From Archangium sp. (lineage in GTDB: Bacteria; Myxococcota; Myxococcia; Myxococcales; Myxococcaceae), in contig JAUYRZ010000084.1 of the NCBI GenBank assembly GCA_030695565.1, positions 1 through 64,000 on the forward strand: a stretch of 64,000 nucleotides of DNA, given 5' to 3'. Each line of letters begins with the position of its first letter. Position 1 is the stretch's first letter. Of this stretch, positions 52,674-61,907 are shown piece after piece. The notes below the pieces were generated by a model. It ran no database searches and was not told the origin of the DNA. It saw only the letters and a program-made list of their open reading frames with translations. A program made the position numbers and the translations under genes.

Positions 52674-54905
52674 TCATGACGACTTGAGTTGTTTCACGAG
52701 CCACGCGCCGGTCGCGGCATCGATGCCCAGGTGCAGGAACGCTTGGTCGAGCCGGTGCTTTTGCGAGGACAAGATCGTCTCGAGCGCATCGATGCGCACC
52801 GCGACCGGGCCCACCCACTCGTACGCCCAGGCCACGGAGTCACGCACCTTCATCACGTCGCGGCGAATGACGGCCGCGCCCGGAGCCCCCGCGGGGCGTG
52901 CCCGCTCTTCGAACAACGCCGTCAGCATCGCGCGCCGCTCGAGGGCACTCGCAGTCGCTGCCTTGTCGACGATGAAGAACCGCGCGCCTTGCCGCACCCC
53001 CAGCTCATCGAGCCTGCGGTGCGAGTCGCGATCGAGCAGGCGCACCTGCTCGAGCAACGCCGCGTCGCTGCGCACGATGCCCAGCCCCCGCGCGAAGCGC
53101 CACGCGATGGCCCGCAACGGCGGCGCACGTCCCGCCGCGGTCAGCGCCTGCGCCGGGAAACCACCCATCGCCTCGGCCACCACGTCGCGCGCACACGCCG
53201 CCAGCCGGCGCTCCAGCTGCACACGCTGGCCACCGTTCCACGCATCAGCGTCGACCAGCGCCACGCCGGGGGTCAGCAGGTCGCTGCCCCGCACCAGCTT
53301 GCCCAGCACTTCACCTTCGAACGAGATGCTGCCCCACCCGTCGATGACGAGCTCATCGCCCCGTGCGCGCACGAGCCGCTGCACGAAGTCTTCCTGGCTC
53401 GGCCCGGTGTCCATCAGCCGCGCGAGCTGTGCGAACGGGCCACCGACCGCCGAAGCCGTCGCCGCGACACGCCGGCGTCGCACCACCAGCGCCGACTTCT
53501 GCACGAAGCGTTCGACCAGCCGCTGATGGAGCGCGTCACCCAGCGCGTCTTCGATGGCCCGCGTCGTCTGCTGCCAGGACGCCGCGTCGTTCACCCAACC
53601 CGACCGATGCGAGATGTACGTCCACGTTCGGATCGCTTCCAGCCGCGCGGTGAGCGTGTGCAGATCGCCCTTCAGGTCGTCGAGCGGAGCCACCTGCCAG
53701 CGCAGCCAGTCGTCGCGCAGCCGCCCGTTGCCTTTCCCCAACTGCAGGAAGAGCTCTTTGATCAAGCGCGGGTGCTCGCCCAACATGCCCTTGCGAAAGT
53801 CTGGAATGCGGCAGACGTCCCAGAGCAGCTCGACGACCGCGGGGTCGGTGGTGAGCCCGAGCACTTCAGGATCCTGCGCGACCGCTTTGAGCGCATCGAA
53901 GTCATCGGCGCGCTCGACGCGGTTGAACAGCTCGCGCGAAGGCGCCACCGAGAGCGAGTCGAGCAGGGCGCGCGGGCTCTCGAAGTCGAGCTCGACGCTG
54001 CGCCACACCAACCGCTGCACCGCGGGGAAACGGTGCCCTTCAATGGCGGAGACCACCCGTGGGGCGAGCTCGGGCGCCACGGTGAGCGTGCCGAACTCAC
54101 CATCTTGCACGTGCCGGCCCGCGCGGCCGGCGACTTGCCCGAGCTCGTCGAGCGTGAGGTCGCGTTGTTCGAAGCCGTCGAACTTGGAGAGCCCCGCGAA
54201 GGCGACGCGCTCGAGGTCGAGGTTCAGCCCCATGCCGATGGCGTCGGTGGCCACCAGGTACTGCACCTCGCCCGACTGGTACATCGCGACCTGCGCGTTG
54301 CGCGTGCGGGGCGAGAGCGCGCCGAGCACCACGGCGACGCCACCGCGCAGCTGCCGCAGCGACTGGGCGAGTTCGTAGACACGCTCGGTGGAAAACGCGA
54401 CCACGGCCGAACGCGGCGGGAGGCTCTTGAGCGACTTGGTGCCGAAGCTCGTGAGCGACGAGAGCCGCTCGCTGCGACGAAACGTCACCCCGGGGAGCAG
54501 CTCGCGCAGCAGCGGCCGCATCGCTTCGGCGCCGAGGAACCAGGTCTCGCGCCGCCCCCGCGCGTGCAGCAGGCGATCGGTGAAGACGTGGCCTCGCTCC
54601 CGGTGCGCGCAGAGCTGGATTTCATCGACCGCGAGGAAGTCGACCGGCTCGTCCACCGGCATCGCCTCGACGGTGCAGATCCAATACGACGGGTAAGCCG
54701 GTACGCGTTTCTCTTCGCCGGTGACCAGGGCCACTCGCGCTTCGCCGACACGAGCCGTGACCCGGTCGTAGACCTCTCGCGCGAGGAGTCGCAGCGGCAG
54801 ACCCATCATGCCGGTGTCGTGCTCCAGCATGCGTTCGATCGCGCGCCACGTCTTGCCCGTGTTCGTGGGGCCGAGCTCTGCGACGAGAAGTGAGGGGGGC
54901 TCCAT
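52674..54905 (-). CDS. SUV3-like ATP-dependent helicase
   Basis: 743 residues from MEPPSLLVAELGPTNTGKTW. Walker A GPTNTGKT (12-19), Walker B DEIQ in FLAVDEIQLCAHRERG, and motif VI QVAGRAGRH are present, with ATDAIGMGLNLDLERVAF, which is SUV3-like. Mitochondrial SUV3 and its bacterial relatives unwind RNA and DNA duplexes in RNA turnover. The C-terminal ~300 residues are a family-specific extension. Alternative in-frame upstream codons lie in a repeat, so this start is preferred. Confidence 0.9.
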   Translation of the reverse strand: MEPPSLLVAELGPTNTGKTWRAIERMLEHDTGMMGLPLRLLAREVYDRVTARVGEARVALVTGEEKRVPAYPSYWICTVEAMPVDEPVDFLAVDEIQLCAHRERGHVFTDRLLHARGRRETWFLGAEAMRPLLRELLPGVTFRRSERLSSLTSFGTKSLKSLPPRSAVVAFSTERVYELAQSLRQLRGGVAVVLGALSPRTRNAQVAMYQSGEVQYLVATDAIGMGLNLDLERVAFAGLSKFDGFEQRDLTLDELGQVAGRAGRHVQDGEFGTLTVAPELAPRVVSAIEGHRFPAVQRLVWRSVELDFESPRALLDSLSVAPSRELFNRVERADDFDALKAVAQDPEVLGLTTDPAVVELLWDVCRIPDFRKGMLGEHPRLIKELFLQLGKGNGRLRDDWLRWQVAPLDDLKGDLHTLTARLEAIRTWTYISHRSGWVNDAASWQQTTRAIEDALGDALHQRLVERFVQKSALVVRRRRVAATASAVGGPFAQLARLMDTGPSQEDFVQRLVRARGDELVIDGWGSISFEGEVLGKLVRGSDLLTPGVALVDADAWNGGQRVQLERRLAACARDVVAEAMGGFPAQALTAAGRAPPLRAIAWRFARGLGIVRSDAALLEQVRLLDRDSHRRLDELGVRQGARFFIVDKAATASALERRAMLTALFEERARPAGAPGAAVIRRDVMKVRDSVAWAYEWVGPVAVRIDALETILSSQKHRLDQAFLHLGIDAATGAWLVKQLKSS

Positions 54906-54940
54906 GACGCCGCGTGGAGATAACACCGGCGGGCATATTT

Positions 54941-54977
54941 GCCCCTCACCCTGACCCTCTCCCACAAGGGAGAGGGG
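54941..54977. repeat. Intergenic palindromic repeat, copy 13
   Basis: GCCCCTCACCCTGACCCTCT...AAGGGAGAGGGGA between two same-strand genes. Confidence 0.75.
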
Positions 54978-54986
54978 ACACCTTGA

Positions 54987-55247
54987 TTACTGGTGGAACG
55001 CTCGAATCTCTTCGGGCGTGTACGGCGCCACCTCGATCACCTTCGCTTTTTCCCGCAGGAACTCGGGCACCATCAAACGCGCTTCCCGCTCGGTCTCGAC
55101 ACTCACCAGCGCGTAGCCCGTGTGATCGCCCTTGGTGCAGCCGAACTCGTATTTGGCCAACACCCCAGGCCCTGCGGCCAGGGTCTCATCCAACGCGTGC
55201 AGGCATTCTTCCTTCGTATGCGGCGACTCGATCATGAAGTCACTCAT
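54987..55247 (-). CDS. Small soluble conserved-type protein
   Basis: 86 residues from MSDFMIESPHTKEECLHALD, preceded by GGAGGAGAA. The pattern (ETLAAGPGVLAKYEFGCTKG, DHTGYALVSVETEREARLM) suggests a ferredoxin-like alpha/beta fold such as those of small DUF-type proteins. One Cys in each half. No function assigned. It starts 41 nt downstream of the TIGR02996-type gene, on the same strand. Confidence 0.75.
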   Translation of the reverse strand: MSDFMIESPHTKEECLHALDETLAAGPGVLAKYEFGCTKGDHTGYALVSVETEREARLMVPEFLREKAKVIEVAPYTPEEIRAFHQ

Positions 55248-55288
55248 GGGGTTCTCCTCCAGCAGATCACTAACGGGAGGAACGGCCC

Positions 55289-56836
55289 TCACCACGCCAG
55301 TTCGGCCGGCACGTCTTCCAACTCGGCCGTCGTCACGGGCTGCTTGAAACGCCGCGCGAGCTGCTCGAGCTCCTTCACGCCAGAGTCATCGACCTCGCAA
55401 CGCACCGAGAGCCGCACGCTGGCCGGCTGCAGCCACGTCAGCTCCAGCAGGATCTCTTTCCAGCGGTGAGCCACGGGACCGTTCGTGTCGAGCTCCACCA
55501 GCTCGAGCCGCCACTGCTTGCGTTCCCGTTCCAGGATGACCAGCCGTTCATCGTCACGCAGCTCCACCCGCGTCAGGTGGGATGGCAACCAGCTCAGGCC
55601 CATCTGACCGAGCAGCGCGGGCATCACCGTCTCCGACTCGGCGCTGAAACGGAGCCGCTCCAAGCCTGGCAGATCTGCCAGCCGCGGGAGGGAATCGCGC
55701 AGCTCCCGGGTCGGCTCGAACTGACCGAAGTGCAGCCCGAGCCATTTCGGCGGTGCGGCGAGTCGTTCCAGCACGTCGACGGCCTGATCAGGCAACGCGG
55801 CCACCACCACCGAGCGGAGCGTGAGGGGCAGTGCTTCACGCGCGGCTGCCTTGAGGGCCTCCAGCTTCACCAACCCCGCATCTTCCAGGCCCGTCATGGT
55901 CTTGCTGAAACGTTGCAGTCCACGGCGCACCCGGCGCACGGTGGCCCACTCCGGCGCTTCGCTCGCGAGGAGGAACTGCGCCGATTTCACCGCGCGCACC
56001 GAGACCTCGGCCACGAAGCCTTGCTGGAAAAGGGGCGGTTGATCCTTGAGATCGATCACCTCGGCCAGCGTTCCCAACCACTGCCGCCCGTGCGCCTTGA
56101 GCAACGCGCGTTGCCGCTTGAGTGACGCGCCCGCGAGTTGGAGCGCGATGAACTCGCCGCGGGGATCGCCCTGCTCCAATAAGCGATCGGCCAGCACCTG
56201 CCGCAACGAAAGGTCGCGCGGGGCAGCCCAGATGGGGGCGTAGAGCGACTCGGTGGCAGGGGGGAGCGCGGTGGGGACCTCCCAGGTCGTTTCCGCGAGC
56301 CGTTTTCGTTCGGCCTGGGGCAACTCGGGGCCCACGGGCCGTTGAGCCAGGCCCCGTTGCAGCATGCGCACGGTGCGCGCGGCGAGGCCGTCTTCCAGCA
56401 GGTTCAAGGGGAAGCCCAGCTCGAGCACGCGGTGGTGCGAGTCGTCGCCGTGCGTCTCCACGCAGTCGAGCAGGCGGCGGGTGAGCTTCGAGGTGAGCGG
56501 CACGTCGACGTCGCCCACCAGCAGCCGGGTGGCCAGGGTGGCGATACGGGGATCGGCCGGGAGTTTGGCCAACGCTTCGAAGAGCGGCCAGGCGAGGGAA
56601 GCCGTGGTGGTGCGGGTGAAGGCTTCGAGCTGTTTGAGCCGGGCGGAGAGCAGCACGGCGGGTTCGCTCTTCACGCCCGCCAGCAACATCTTCGCCGCGT
56701 CCGTCTTCTTGGCCGGGAGGCGGGGCAGCTCGACCTGGAGGCCGTCTCCGAGGTGCTGGATGAGCTCGGAGGTGGAAGGGTGGCGAGCGGTCCGCCAATG
56801 GGCCAACAAGGTGTCGAGCGGGACTTCGGTGCTCAC
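55289..56836 (-). CDS. TIGR02996-type leucine-rich protein
   Basis: 515 residues from GTG 56836 (VSTEVPLDTLLAHW). The frame is open further upstream, but there it runs through a palindromic repeat. Residues ~220-250, LRQVLADRLLEQGDPRGEFI, are the TIGR02996 signature found in myxobacterial proteins. The C-terminal half has LRR-like spacing (LPRLADLPGLERLRFSAESE). The N-terminal half is helical HEAT-like. Soluble and cytoplasmic. The role of the family is unknown, with protein-protein interaction likely. Confidence 0.82.
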   Translation of the reverse strand: MSTEVPLDTLLAHWRTARHPSTSELIQHLGDGLQVELPRLPAKKTDAAKMLLAGVKSEPAVLLSARLKQLEAFTRTTTASLAWPLFEALAKLPADPRIATLATRLLVGDVDVPLTSKLTRRLLDCVETHGDDSHHRVLELGFPLNLLEDGLAARTVRMLQRGLAQRPVGPELPQAERKRLAETTWEVPTALPPATESLYAPIWAAPRDLSLRQVLADRLLEQGDPRGEFIALQLAGASLKRQRALLKAHGRQWLGTLAEVIDLKDQPPLFQQGFVAEVSVRAVKSAQFLLASEAPEWATVRRVRRGLQRFSKTMTGLEDAGLVKLEALKAAAREALPLTLRSVVVAALPDQAVDVLERLAAPPKWLGLHFGQFEPTRELRDSLPRLADLPGLERLRFSAESETVMPALLGQMGLSWLPSHLTRVELRDDERLVILERERKQWRLELVELDTNGPVAHRWKEILLELTWLQPASVRLSVRCEVDDSGVKELEQLARRFKQPVTTAELEDVPAELAW

Positions 56837-56857
56837 GCTCGCTTCCGTAGCATGTCC

Positions 56858-56893
56858 TCCCTCTCCCCAACCCTCTCCCCCTCGGGGAGAGGG
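56858..56893. repeat. Intergenic palindromic repeat, copy 14
   Basis: CTCCCTCTCCCCAACCCTCT...CGGGGAGAGGGA in the divergent promoter gap. Here it lies at 5' ends, which argues against a pure terminator role. Confidence 0.75.
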
Positions 56894-56913
56894 AGATGGT
56901 GTAGAGCGTCGCG

Positions 56914-57963
56914 ATGCAGCTCGATCTTCATCGACACCTCGAGGGCTCTCACAGTCCACGCGCTTTGCTCGAGGTCGCGCAGACGTTCGATCTCCGTCAT
57001 CCGCTCTTCTTCGATGCTGCGGCGAAGACGTTTCGCACACCCGAAGCCCTCAGCACCCAACTGACCATGGCCGCGCCCTCGGATGACGCGACCCTCTTCT
57101 ACCAGTGCATCGTGAAGGCCCGCGCCGCCTACGTCAGCGTGGAGGCCATTCGTGCGCTCTCCGTGCTCGCCTTCCGGGAAGCGGCCAACGACACCGATGG
57201 TTTCGAGATGCGGCTCTCGCTCTTCTCGATGGCCCGCACGCTGCTCGAGAACCAGCAGCGGCCCTGGCGCGAGGTGAAGCCCGTCGACTTTGCCGAGCAG
57301 TACGCCCGGCCGATCCTCCTCTCCGTCATCTCCGCGCGCGACGAGGTGCAGAAGGCCACCGGCAAGCCGATGCTGCTGCGCCTGGGGCTCTCGCGCACCT
57401 TCGAGAGTGAGCCGCACTACCGCGCGCTGGCCGCCATGGTGGTGGAGCACGCCCGCGCGTTGGTCGGGCTCGACGTGCTGGGCATCGTCACCGGCGTCGA
57501 CAAGGAGCCGCTCCCCGCCCCGCTGGTCGACATCCTGGAAAAGCTGCGCCCTCACCTGCCCGACCTCACCATTCACGCAGGCGAGTTCGAAGGGCACGCG
57601 TCGGTCGATCGCACCCTCGAGCTCTCTCCCCGCGGCATCGGTCACGGCGTGCACTCGTTGCAGAGCCCCGCCACCCTGGAGCGCCTCGCCAGAGAGGGCG
57701 TCACCCTCGAGGTGTGCCCCACCAGCAACCGCCTGCTCATCCCCACCGCGCTCGAGCAGCTCCAGCGCGCGCACGGCGGCGCCACGCCGCTCAAGGCGCT
57801 GCAACACGCGCAGGTGCACTGCGTGCTGGGCAGCGATGACCCCACGCCCATGGGCACTTCCTTCCGTCGCGAAATTGAAGTGGCAGGAGAACTCGGGGTC
57901 GATCTGAAACGCCTCGAGGCCGACACGCTCCGGCGATGGCAGCAGCTGACGGGTTCGTATTAG
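56914..57963 (+). CDS. add: Adenosine deaminase-type purine hydrolase
   Basis: 349 residues. MQLDLHRHLEGSH gives the first zinc His pair (His6, His8). IHAGEF, GHGVHSLQSP (His), CPTSNRLL and the LGSDDPTPM motif with the catalytic Asp follow in order. All zinc and catalytic residues of the adenosine/AMP deaminase family are present. Expected reaction: adenosine to inosine in purine salvage. Adenine or other 6-aminopurine substrates are possible, so the name is tentative. Confidence 0.9.
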   Translation: MQLDLHRHLEGSHSPRALLEVAQTFDLRHPLFFDAAAKTFRTPEALSTQLTMAAPSDDATLFYQCIVKARAAYVSVEAIRALSVLAFREAANDTDGFEMRLSLFSMARTLLENQQRPWREVKPVDFAEQYARPILLSVISARDEVQKATGKPMLLRLGLSRTFESEPHYRALAAMVVEHARALVGLDVLGIVTGVDKEPLPAPLVDILEKLRPHLPDLTIHAGEFEGHASVDRTLELSPRGIGHGVHSLQSPATLERLAREGVTLEVCPTSNRLLIPTALEQLQRAHGGATPLKALQHAQVHCVLGSDDPTPMGTSFRREIEVAGELGVDLKRLEADTLRRWQQLTGSY

Positions 57964-58110
57964 CCAGCCGCGGGTGCGAGCCCTCATCGCTGCGTTCTTC
58001 GGTGCACTCGACCATGTGGACTCACGCCGCGCTGAGTCGTGAACTTCCGCTGGCGGGGCTGAGATCGATTGACGTAGGAGGCCGCTCTCACTCGGTTGGG
58101 GGCCTTCACC

Positions 58111-59610
58111 ATGCGCGCGATCTCTTGTCTGGTCTTCCTTGCACTCGTTTCCTGCGCTCGCGAGAGCATCTCCACCACCGAGCCGAACATCGAAGTGCAG
58201 CCGCTCGCGCTCGACTTCGGGCCGATCCCCGTGGGCCTCCAGGTGAGCTTGCCGGTGCAGGTGCGAAACCTCGGCAAGAGCGCGCTCGTGCTCTCGCCGG
58301 TGACCGTGGAAGGTGCTGACTTCGCCGGGCCCACCACCGAGACCACCATCGGCGCGGGTGAACGTCAGACCATCGAGCTGTCGTTTCTCCCCACGGCCGA
58401 AGGCCTGCGCAACGGCGTGGTGCATTTGATCAACAACTCGGTGAACGACACCGACGTGGCCCTCGTGGTGACCGGCCAGGGCATTCCCCGCCTGGTGTGC
58501 GCCGAGTGCAACGCGCCTCCGGCCGCGTACTGCGCGTCGGGTTCGGTGCTGATCAACTACCAGCCGCACGGCAGCTGCGTGAACAACCGCTGCGAGTACC
58601 AGGCGAACACCACCATCTGCGGAGGCATGTGCGTCGCGGCCACCATGTCGTGCAGCGCGCCGATGGTGATGGATGCGGGCGTCGATGCAGGGAGCGACGC
58701 AGGCTTCGATGCGGGTGTGGACGCTGGGGTCGATGCGGGCCTCGTCGATGCCGGGATGCCGGGCGGCGAGTTCACCGTGCCGGGCGTGATGATGTGGACG
58801 GTGCCCGCGGGCGTCACCTCGGTCACCATCAACGCGTGGGGTGGTGGTGGGGCGGGCGGCGTGCAGCTCGGGTCGACCGGCGGTGGTGGGGCGTTCGCGC
58901 GGGCGACGTTCGGGGTGACTCCGGGCGAGCTGCTGGAGGTGCAGGTCGCGGAAGGCGGCGTGGCGCCCGGCAATGGCGCGGGGGCGAGCGCGGTGCTGCG
59001 GGGCACCACTCCGTTGATCATCGTTGCGGGTGGTGGTGGTGGCGGCAGCGATGGCAACAGCGGCAACTCGGGGCAGAACGGCCGCGGTGGTGCCGGTGGT
59101 GCGCTCACGGGTCAAGATGGGCAGAACCTGGTGGGCCAGATTGCGCCGTACTGCACGGGCGCGACGGGCGGGCGTGGTGGCACCGCGACGGCCGGCGGCC
59201 TGGGTGGCAGCGCCAGTGGAACGGCCTTCAAGTGTCTGGGTCAGCCGGGTGCGATGGGCGCCGGCGGGCGGGCCTCGGGCGTGAACAGCATGTGCGACAT
59301 GGGCGTGGGCGCGGTGGCCTGGCAGCAGGGTGGCGGCCAGGGGAACGGCGGCGGTGGTGCGGGTGGCTCGGGTCTGTTCGGTGGTGGTGGCGCCGGGTTC
59401 ATCTGGACGTACTGCGCGGGTGGTGGTGGAGGTGGCTCGAGCTTCGTCGCTCCGGGCGCGACGATGGCCAGCATGATCGGCGGCATGGATCAGGCGCAGG
59501 GCAACGCGGCGGCCAGCATGGGCGCGGGTGCCGGCGGAACGGACGACGTCGGTGGCCGAAGCAACCCCAACAGCAACGGCAAGCATGGGCGGGTGGTGAT
59601 CACCTACTGA
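58111..59610 (+). CDS. Gly-rich lipoprotein with HYDIN/ASH-like domain
   Basis: 499 residues from MRAISCLVFLALVSC (lipobox). Residues ~25-125 (IEVQPLALDFGPIPVGLQVS) are an ASH/choice-of-anchor-D beta-sandwich. A Cys-containing section follows, then a DAG linker (~185-212). The remaining ~280 residues are extremely Gly-rich with WGGGGAGGVQLGSTGGGGAF and AGGGGGGSD tracts, like the glycine-rich receptor domain of ALK-type proteins. Likely an extended surface protein. Function unknown. Confidence 0.85.
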   Translation: MRAISCLVFLALVSCARESISTTEPNIEVQPLALDFGPIPVGLQVSLPVQVRNLGKSALVLSPVTVEGADFAGPTTETTIGAGERQTIELSFLPTAEGLRNGVVHLINNSVNDTDVALVVTGQGIPRLVCAECNAPPAAYCASGSVLINYQPHGSCVNNRCEYQANTTICGGMCVAATMSCSAPMVMDAGVDAGSDAGFDAGVDAGVDAGLVDAGMPGGEFTVPGVMMWTVPAGVTSVTINAWGGGGAGGVQLGSTGGGGAFARATFGVTPGELLEVQVAEGGVAPGNGAGASAVLRGTTPLIIVAGGGGGGSDGNSGNSGQNGRGGAGGALTGQDGQNLVGQIAPYCTGATGGRGGTATAGGLGGSASGTAFKCLGQPGAMGAGGRASGVNSMCDMGVGAVAWQQGGGQGNGGGGAGGSGLFGGGGAGFIWTYCAGGGGGGSSFVAPGATMASMIGGMDQAQGNAAASMGAGAGGTDDVGGRSNPNSNGKHGRVVITY

Positions 59611-59619
59611 TCCCCTTGT

Positions 59620-59732
59620 CTCCCTCTCCCTGCGAAGCGGGGAGAGGGTCGGGGTGAGGGGCCTTTCGGAGTGCGGAGCCGAGCCCCTCACCCGGCCTGC
59701 GGCCGACCTCTCCCCGCGTCGCAGGGAGAGGT
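59620..59732. repeat. Intergenic palindromic repeat, complete long form, copy 15
   Basis: Left arm CCCTCTCCCTGCGAAGCGGG plus AGAGGGTCGGGGTGAGGGGC, and right arm GCCCCTCACCCGGCCTGCGG to CAGGGAGAGG. The two arms are near-perfect inverted repeats over ~112 bp. Between convergent genes. Confidence 0.8.
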
Positions 59733-59735
59733 TTT

Positions 59736-60656
59736 TCAGTCGAGAAACTTCACCACCTCGGCCACCGTCGCAGCTGGATCCTCTTCCTGAGGAACGTGGC
59801 CCAGCGCCTCGAACATGATCAACGTGCTGTGCGGCAGGTCTGCATGAAACCGCTGCGCATTCTCGGGTGGGATCAGCCGATCCTGGCCGCCCCAGAGAAT
59901 CAGCGTCGGAGTGCTCAACGCCTCGAGCTTCGCGGTCTCTCCCTCCCGCTGCTGCGCGATGCGCCGGCCCAGGGCCGCACGATTGCCCGCGCGTAAAGTC
60001 AGCTCGAAGTAACGATCCACCAGACCGGGAGTCACCTTCGAAGGATCTCCGTACACGTTCTGCACGCTGCGCTCGATCAACGCGCGGGGCAGCAACACCT
60101 CAGCCAACCGGCGAAGCCCCGGGGTCGCTGCGATGCGAAACCCGAGCGGAACTGAGGTCGAGTTGCGCGGATACCCGGCGGCATCCACCAGCACCAACCG
60201 GTGCACCAGCTCGGGCCGCGCCACGGCGAGCTCCCACGCGAGGCGGCCCCCGTAGGAATTGCCCGCAAGCACGCACCGCTCGACCTTCAACTGCGCGAGC
60301 AACGAGGTCAGCAACTGCAACGTACGCTGGATGCTCTCGTCGCCGTCAGCGAAGGGCCCGGTCAGGCCGAAGCCCGGCAGGTCGAGCGAGATGACCCGGT
60401 GTTTTGATTCCAGCGCGGCCACCCAGCCTTCCCAGGTGTGAAGGCTGGCCGAGGTGCCGTGCAGCAACACGATGGGCAGCGCGTCGTCACGTGGGCCGAC
60501 GTCACGCAAGTGCACGCGCAGGCCGTTCACTTCGACGAACTGCGAAGGCGGTGGCGCCCAACGGGCGGTGAGAGACTCGACGGGACGATCCGGCTCCCAG
60601 ACCAACGCGATGAGGGCGATCAACAGCACGAACGTCACCAACGCGACACGCTTCAT
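59736..60656 (-). CDS. Alpha/beta hydrolase with N-terminal membrane anchor
   Basis: 306 residues. Residues 3-20 (RVALVTFVLLIALIALVW) are a signal anchor or signal peptide. The hydrolase core has oxyanion LLHGTSASLHTWEGW, nucleophile Ser in LAGNSYGGRL, Asp in LILWGGQDRLIPP, and His in ALGHVPQEED, a complete triad. It resembles epoxide hydrolase/MhpC-type enzymes acting at the membrane or periplasm. Substrate unknown. Divergent from the pterin dehydratase gene. Confidence 0.9.
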   Translation of the reverse strand: MKRVALVTFVLLIALIALVWEPDRPVESLTARWAPPPSQFVEVNGLRVHLRDVGPRDDALPIVLLHGTSASLHTWEGWVAALESKHRVISLDLPGFGLTGPFADGDESIQRTLQLLTSLLAQLKVERCVLAGNSYGGRLAWELAVARPELVHRLVLVDAAGYPRNSTSVPLGFRIAATPGLRRLAEVLLPRALIERSVQNVYGDPSKVTPGLVDRYFELTLRAGNRAALGRRIAQQREGETAKLEALSTPTLILWGGQDRLIPPENAQRFHADLPHSTLIMFEALGHVPQEEDPAATVAEVVKFLD

Positions 60657-60689
60657 GGGCGTCAGCGTGCCACATCCTCAAATCCAGAG

Positions 60690-60724
60690 GCCCTCACCCC
60701 GACCCTCTCCCAGAGGGAGAGGGA
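60690..60724. repeat. Intergenic palindromic repeat, copy 16
   Basis: GCCCTCACCCCGACCCTCTC...AGAGGGAGAGGGAG in a divergent 5' gap. Confidence 0.75.
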
Positions 60725-60747
60725 GCCTCTTGGTGTACGTTGTGCCC

Positions 60748-61050
60748 ATGGCGAACCCGGTTCCACTGAGCGATGACGACGTGAAGAAGTTCCTCGCTGC
60801 GCACCCCCTGTGGGCGGTCGATCATGACGCGTTGGTGCGCACCTATGAAGCGCCGCGGTTCCTGCGCGGCATCGACTTCGTGGAGCGCGTGGCCAAGGTC
60901 GCCGACGTTGCCGACCACCATCCCGACATCGACATCCGCTGGAAGAAGGTGACGCTGCGTTTCGTCACCCACGACGCCGGCAACAAGATCACCGCCCTCG
61001 ATACCCGCCTCGCCGCGGAGTGCGACCTGATCTTCGCAGCGCTCGGATGA
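60748..61050 (+). CDS. Pterin-4a-carbinolamine dehydratase
   Basis: 100 residues, MANPVPLSDDDVKKFLAAHP. It has the PCD/DCoH pattern VERVAKVADVADHHPDIDIR with catalytic HHPD and the second His in FVTHDAGNKITALD. It dehydrates the 4a-carbinolamine pterin formed by aromatic amino acid hydroxylases, so it should serve the PhhA enzyme at 22103-22813 although unlinked. Overlaps the next gene by four bases. Confidence 0.94.
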   Translation: MANPVPLSDDDVKKFLAAHPLWAVDHDALVRTYEAPRFLRGIDFVERVAKVADVADHHPDIDIRWKKVTLRFVTHDAGNKITALDTRLAAECDLIFAALG

Positions 61051-61829
61051 ACACGGTTCCTCCCGAGACGCGCACCTTCCCCGTCACGCTCCAGCGCAAC
61101 GCCTTCAGCCCTCGGCTGGTCGCGCGCGCCGGCGACGTGTGGCGCGCGATGCAAGACGTGGTGGTGGATCAATCGTCCTCCGCAGGGTGGACCCCCGAGC
61201 GGTACGTGCAGGAGAACTGCATGTTCGTGGTGCGCACCATGACCGTGCGCCATCACCGCGAGTTGAAGATCGCCGAGCCCATACACGGTCGCACGTGGCC
61301 TTCGCGCGCTCGCAGGGAGATGTTGTTCACCCGGCAGGTGCGACTGTTCTCGGGAGAAGACCTGGTGGCGGGCGCCTCGCAGGAGTGGGCGTTCCTCACC
61401 CGCGATCTCCAGCCCACCCGCGCGGGGAAGAACATCTTCGACGCGTTTCAGTTGATCGAGGGCTACCCCGAGGTCGAGCTGCCTTCGTTCGTCTCGCAGG
61501 CTGATCAGCCCACTCACGTGTTCGACTTCACCGTGTGGCACGGGTGGATGGATCCCCAAGGCCACGCGAACCACGCGGCGTACGTCGACTATTGCGACGA
61601 AGGCGTGGCCCGGCTGGTGGCGGAAGAAGGCGGCGACCCTCAGCGCATCGTGCCGGTGGCCGAGTCGGTGCACTTTCGCGCGGCGATCGGCGCGGGTGAG
61701 CTGATTACCGTCGAGACCGCGGTGGCCGGGCACTCCCAAGGGGCGCGAGTGTTCAAACACCGGGTGCTCTCGGGCGACCGGGTGTGTGCGACGGCCACCA
61801 CTGTGCGGGCTTTGGTTGAGGGGAAGTAG
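61047..61829 (+). CDS. Acyl-ACP/CoA thioesterase-like double-hotdog protein
   Basis: 260 residues from the ATG overlapping the dehydratase stop (ATGA). The first hotdog is ~10-120 (ENCMFVVRTMTVRHHRELKI; QEWAFLTRDLQPTR). The second is ~155-255 (VWHGWMDPQGHANHAAYVDY, with the His-containing D-x-x-GHxNHxxY pattern of 4-HBT thioesterases). Catalytic Asp/His residues are in the second domain. Likely hydrolyses acyl thioesters. A link with pterin metabolism is not evident. Confidence 0.85.
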   Translation: MNTVPPETRTFPVTLQRNAFSPRLVARAGDVWRAMQDVVVDQSSSAGWTPERYVQENCMFVVRTMTVRHHRELKIAEPIHGRTWPSRARREMLFTRQVRLFSGEDLVAGASQEWAFLTRDLQPTRAGKNIFDAFQLIEGYPEVELPSFVSQADQPTHVFDFTVWHGWMDPQGHANHAAYVDYCDEGVARLVAEEGGDPQRIVPVAESVHFRAAIGAGELITVETAVAGHSQGARVFKHRVLSGDRVCATATTVRALVEGK

Positions 61830-61864
61830 GGCCCTCACCCTGACCCCTCCCAGAGGGAGAGGGG
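61830..61864. repeat. Intergenic palindromic repeat, copy 17
   Basis: GGCCCTCACCCTGACCCCTC...AGAGGGAGAGGGGA between two same-strand genes. Confidence 0.75.
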
Positions 61865-61907
61865 ACTTTCTTCGCTGTTGAAGAAATCTGGGCCAGTCTC
61901 AGGGCCC

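Noticed and set aside
52689-54893. 734-codon frame on the plus strand
   Set aside because: Antisense to the SUV3-like helicase, whose motifs are unmistakable. The plus-strand product is Arg/His/Glu low complexity.
56833-59691. 952-codon open frame on the minus strand
   Set aside because: It runs antisense through the adenosine deaminase and the Gly-rich lipoprotein, is low-complexity His/Arg/Ala, and crosses intergenic repeats. High GC makes such long antisense frames common.
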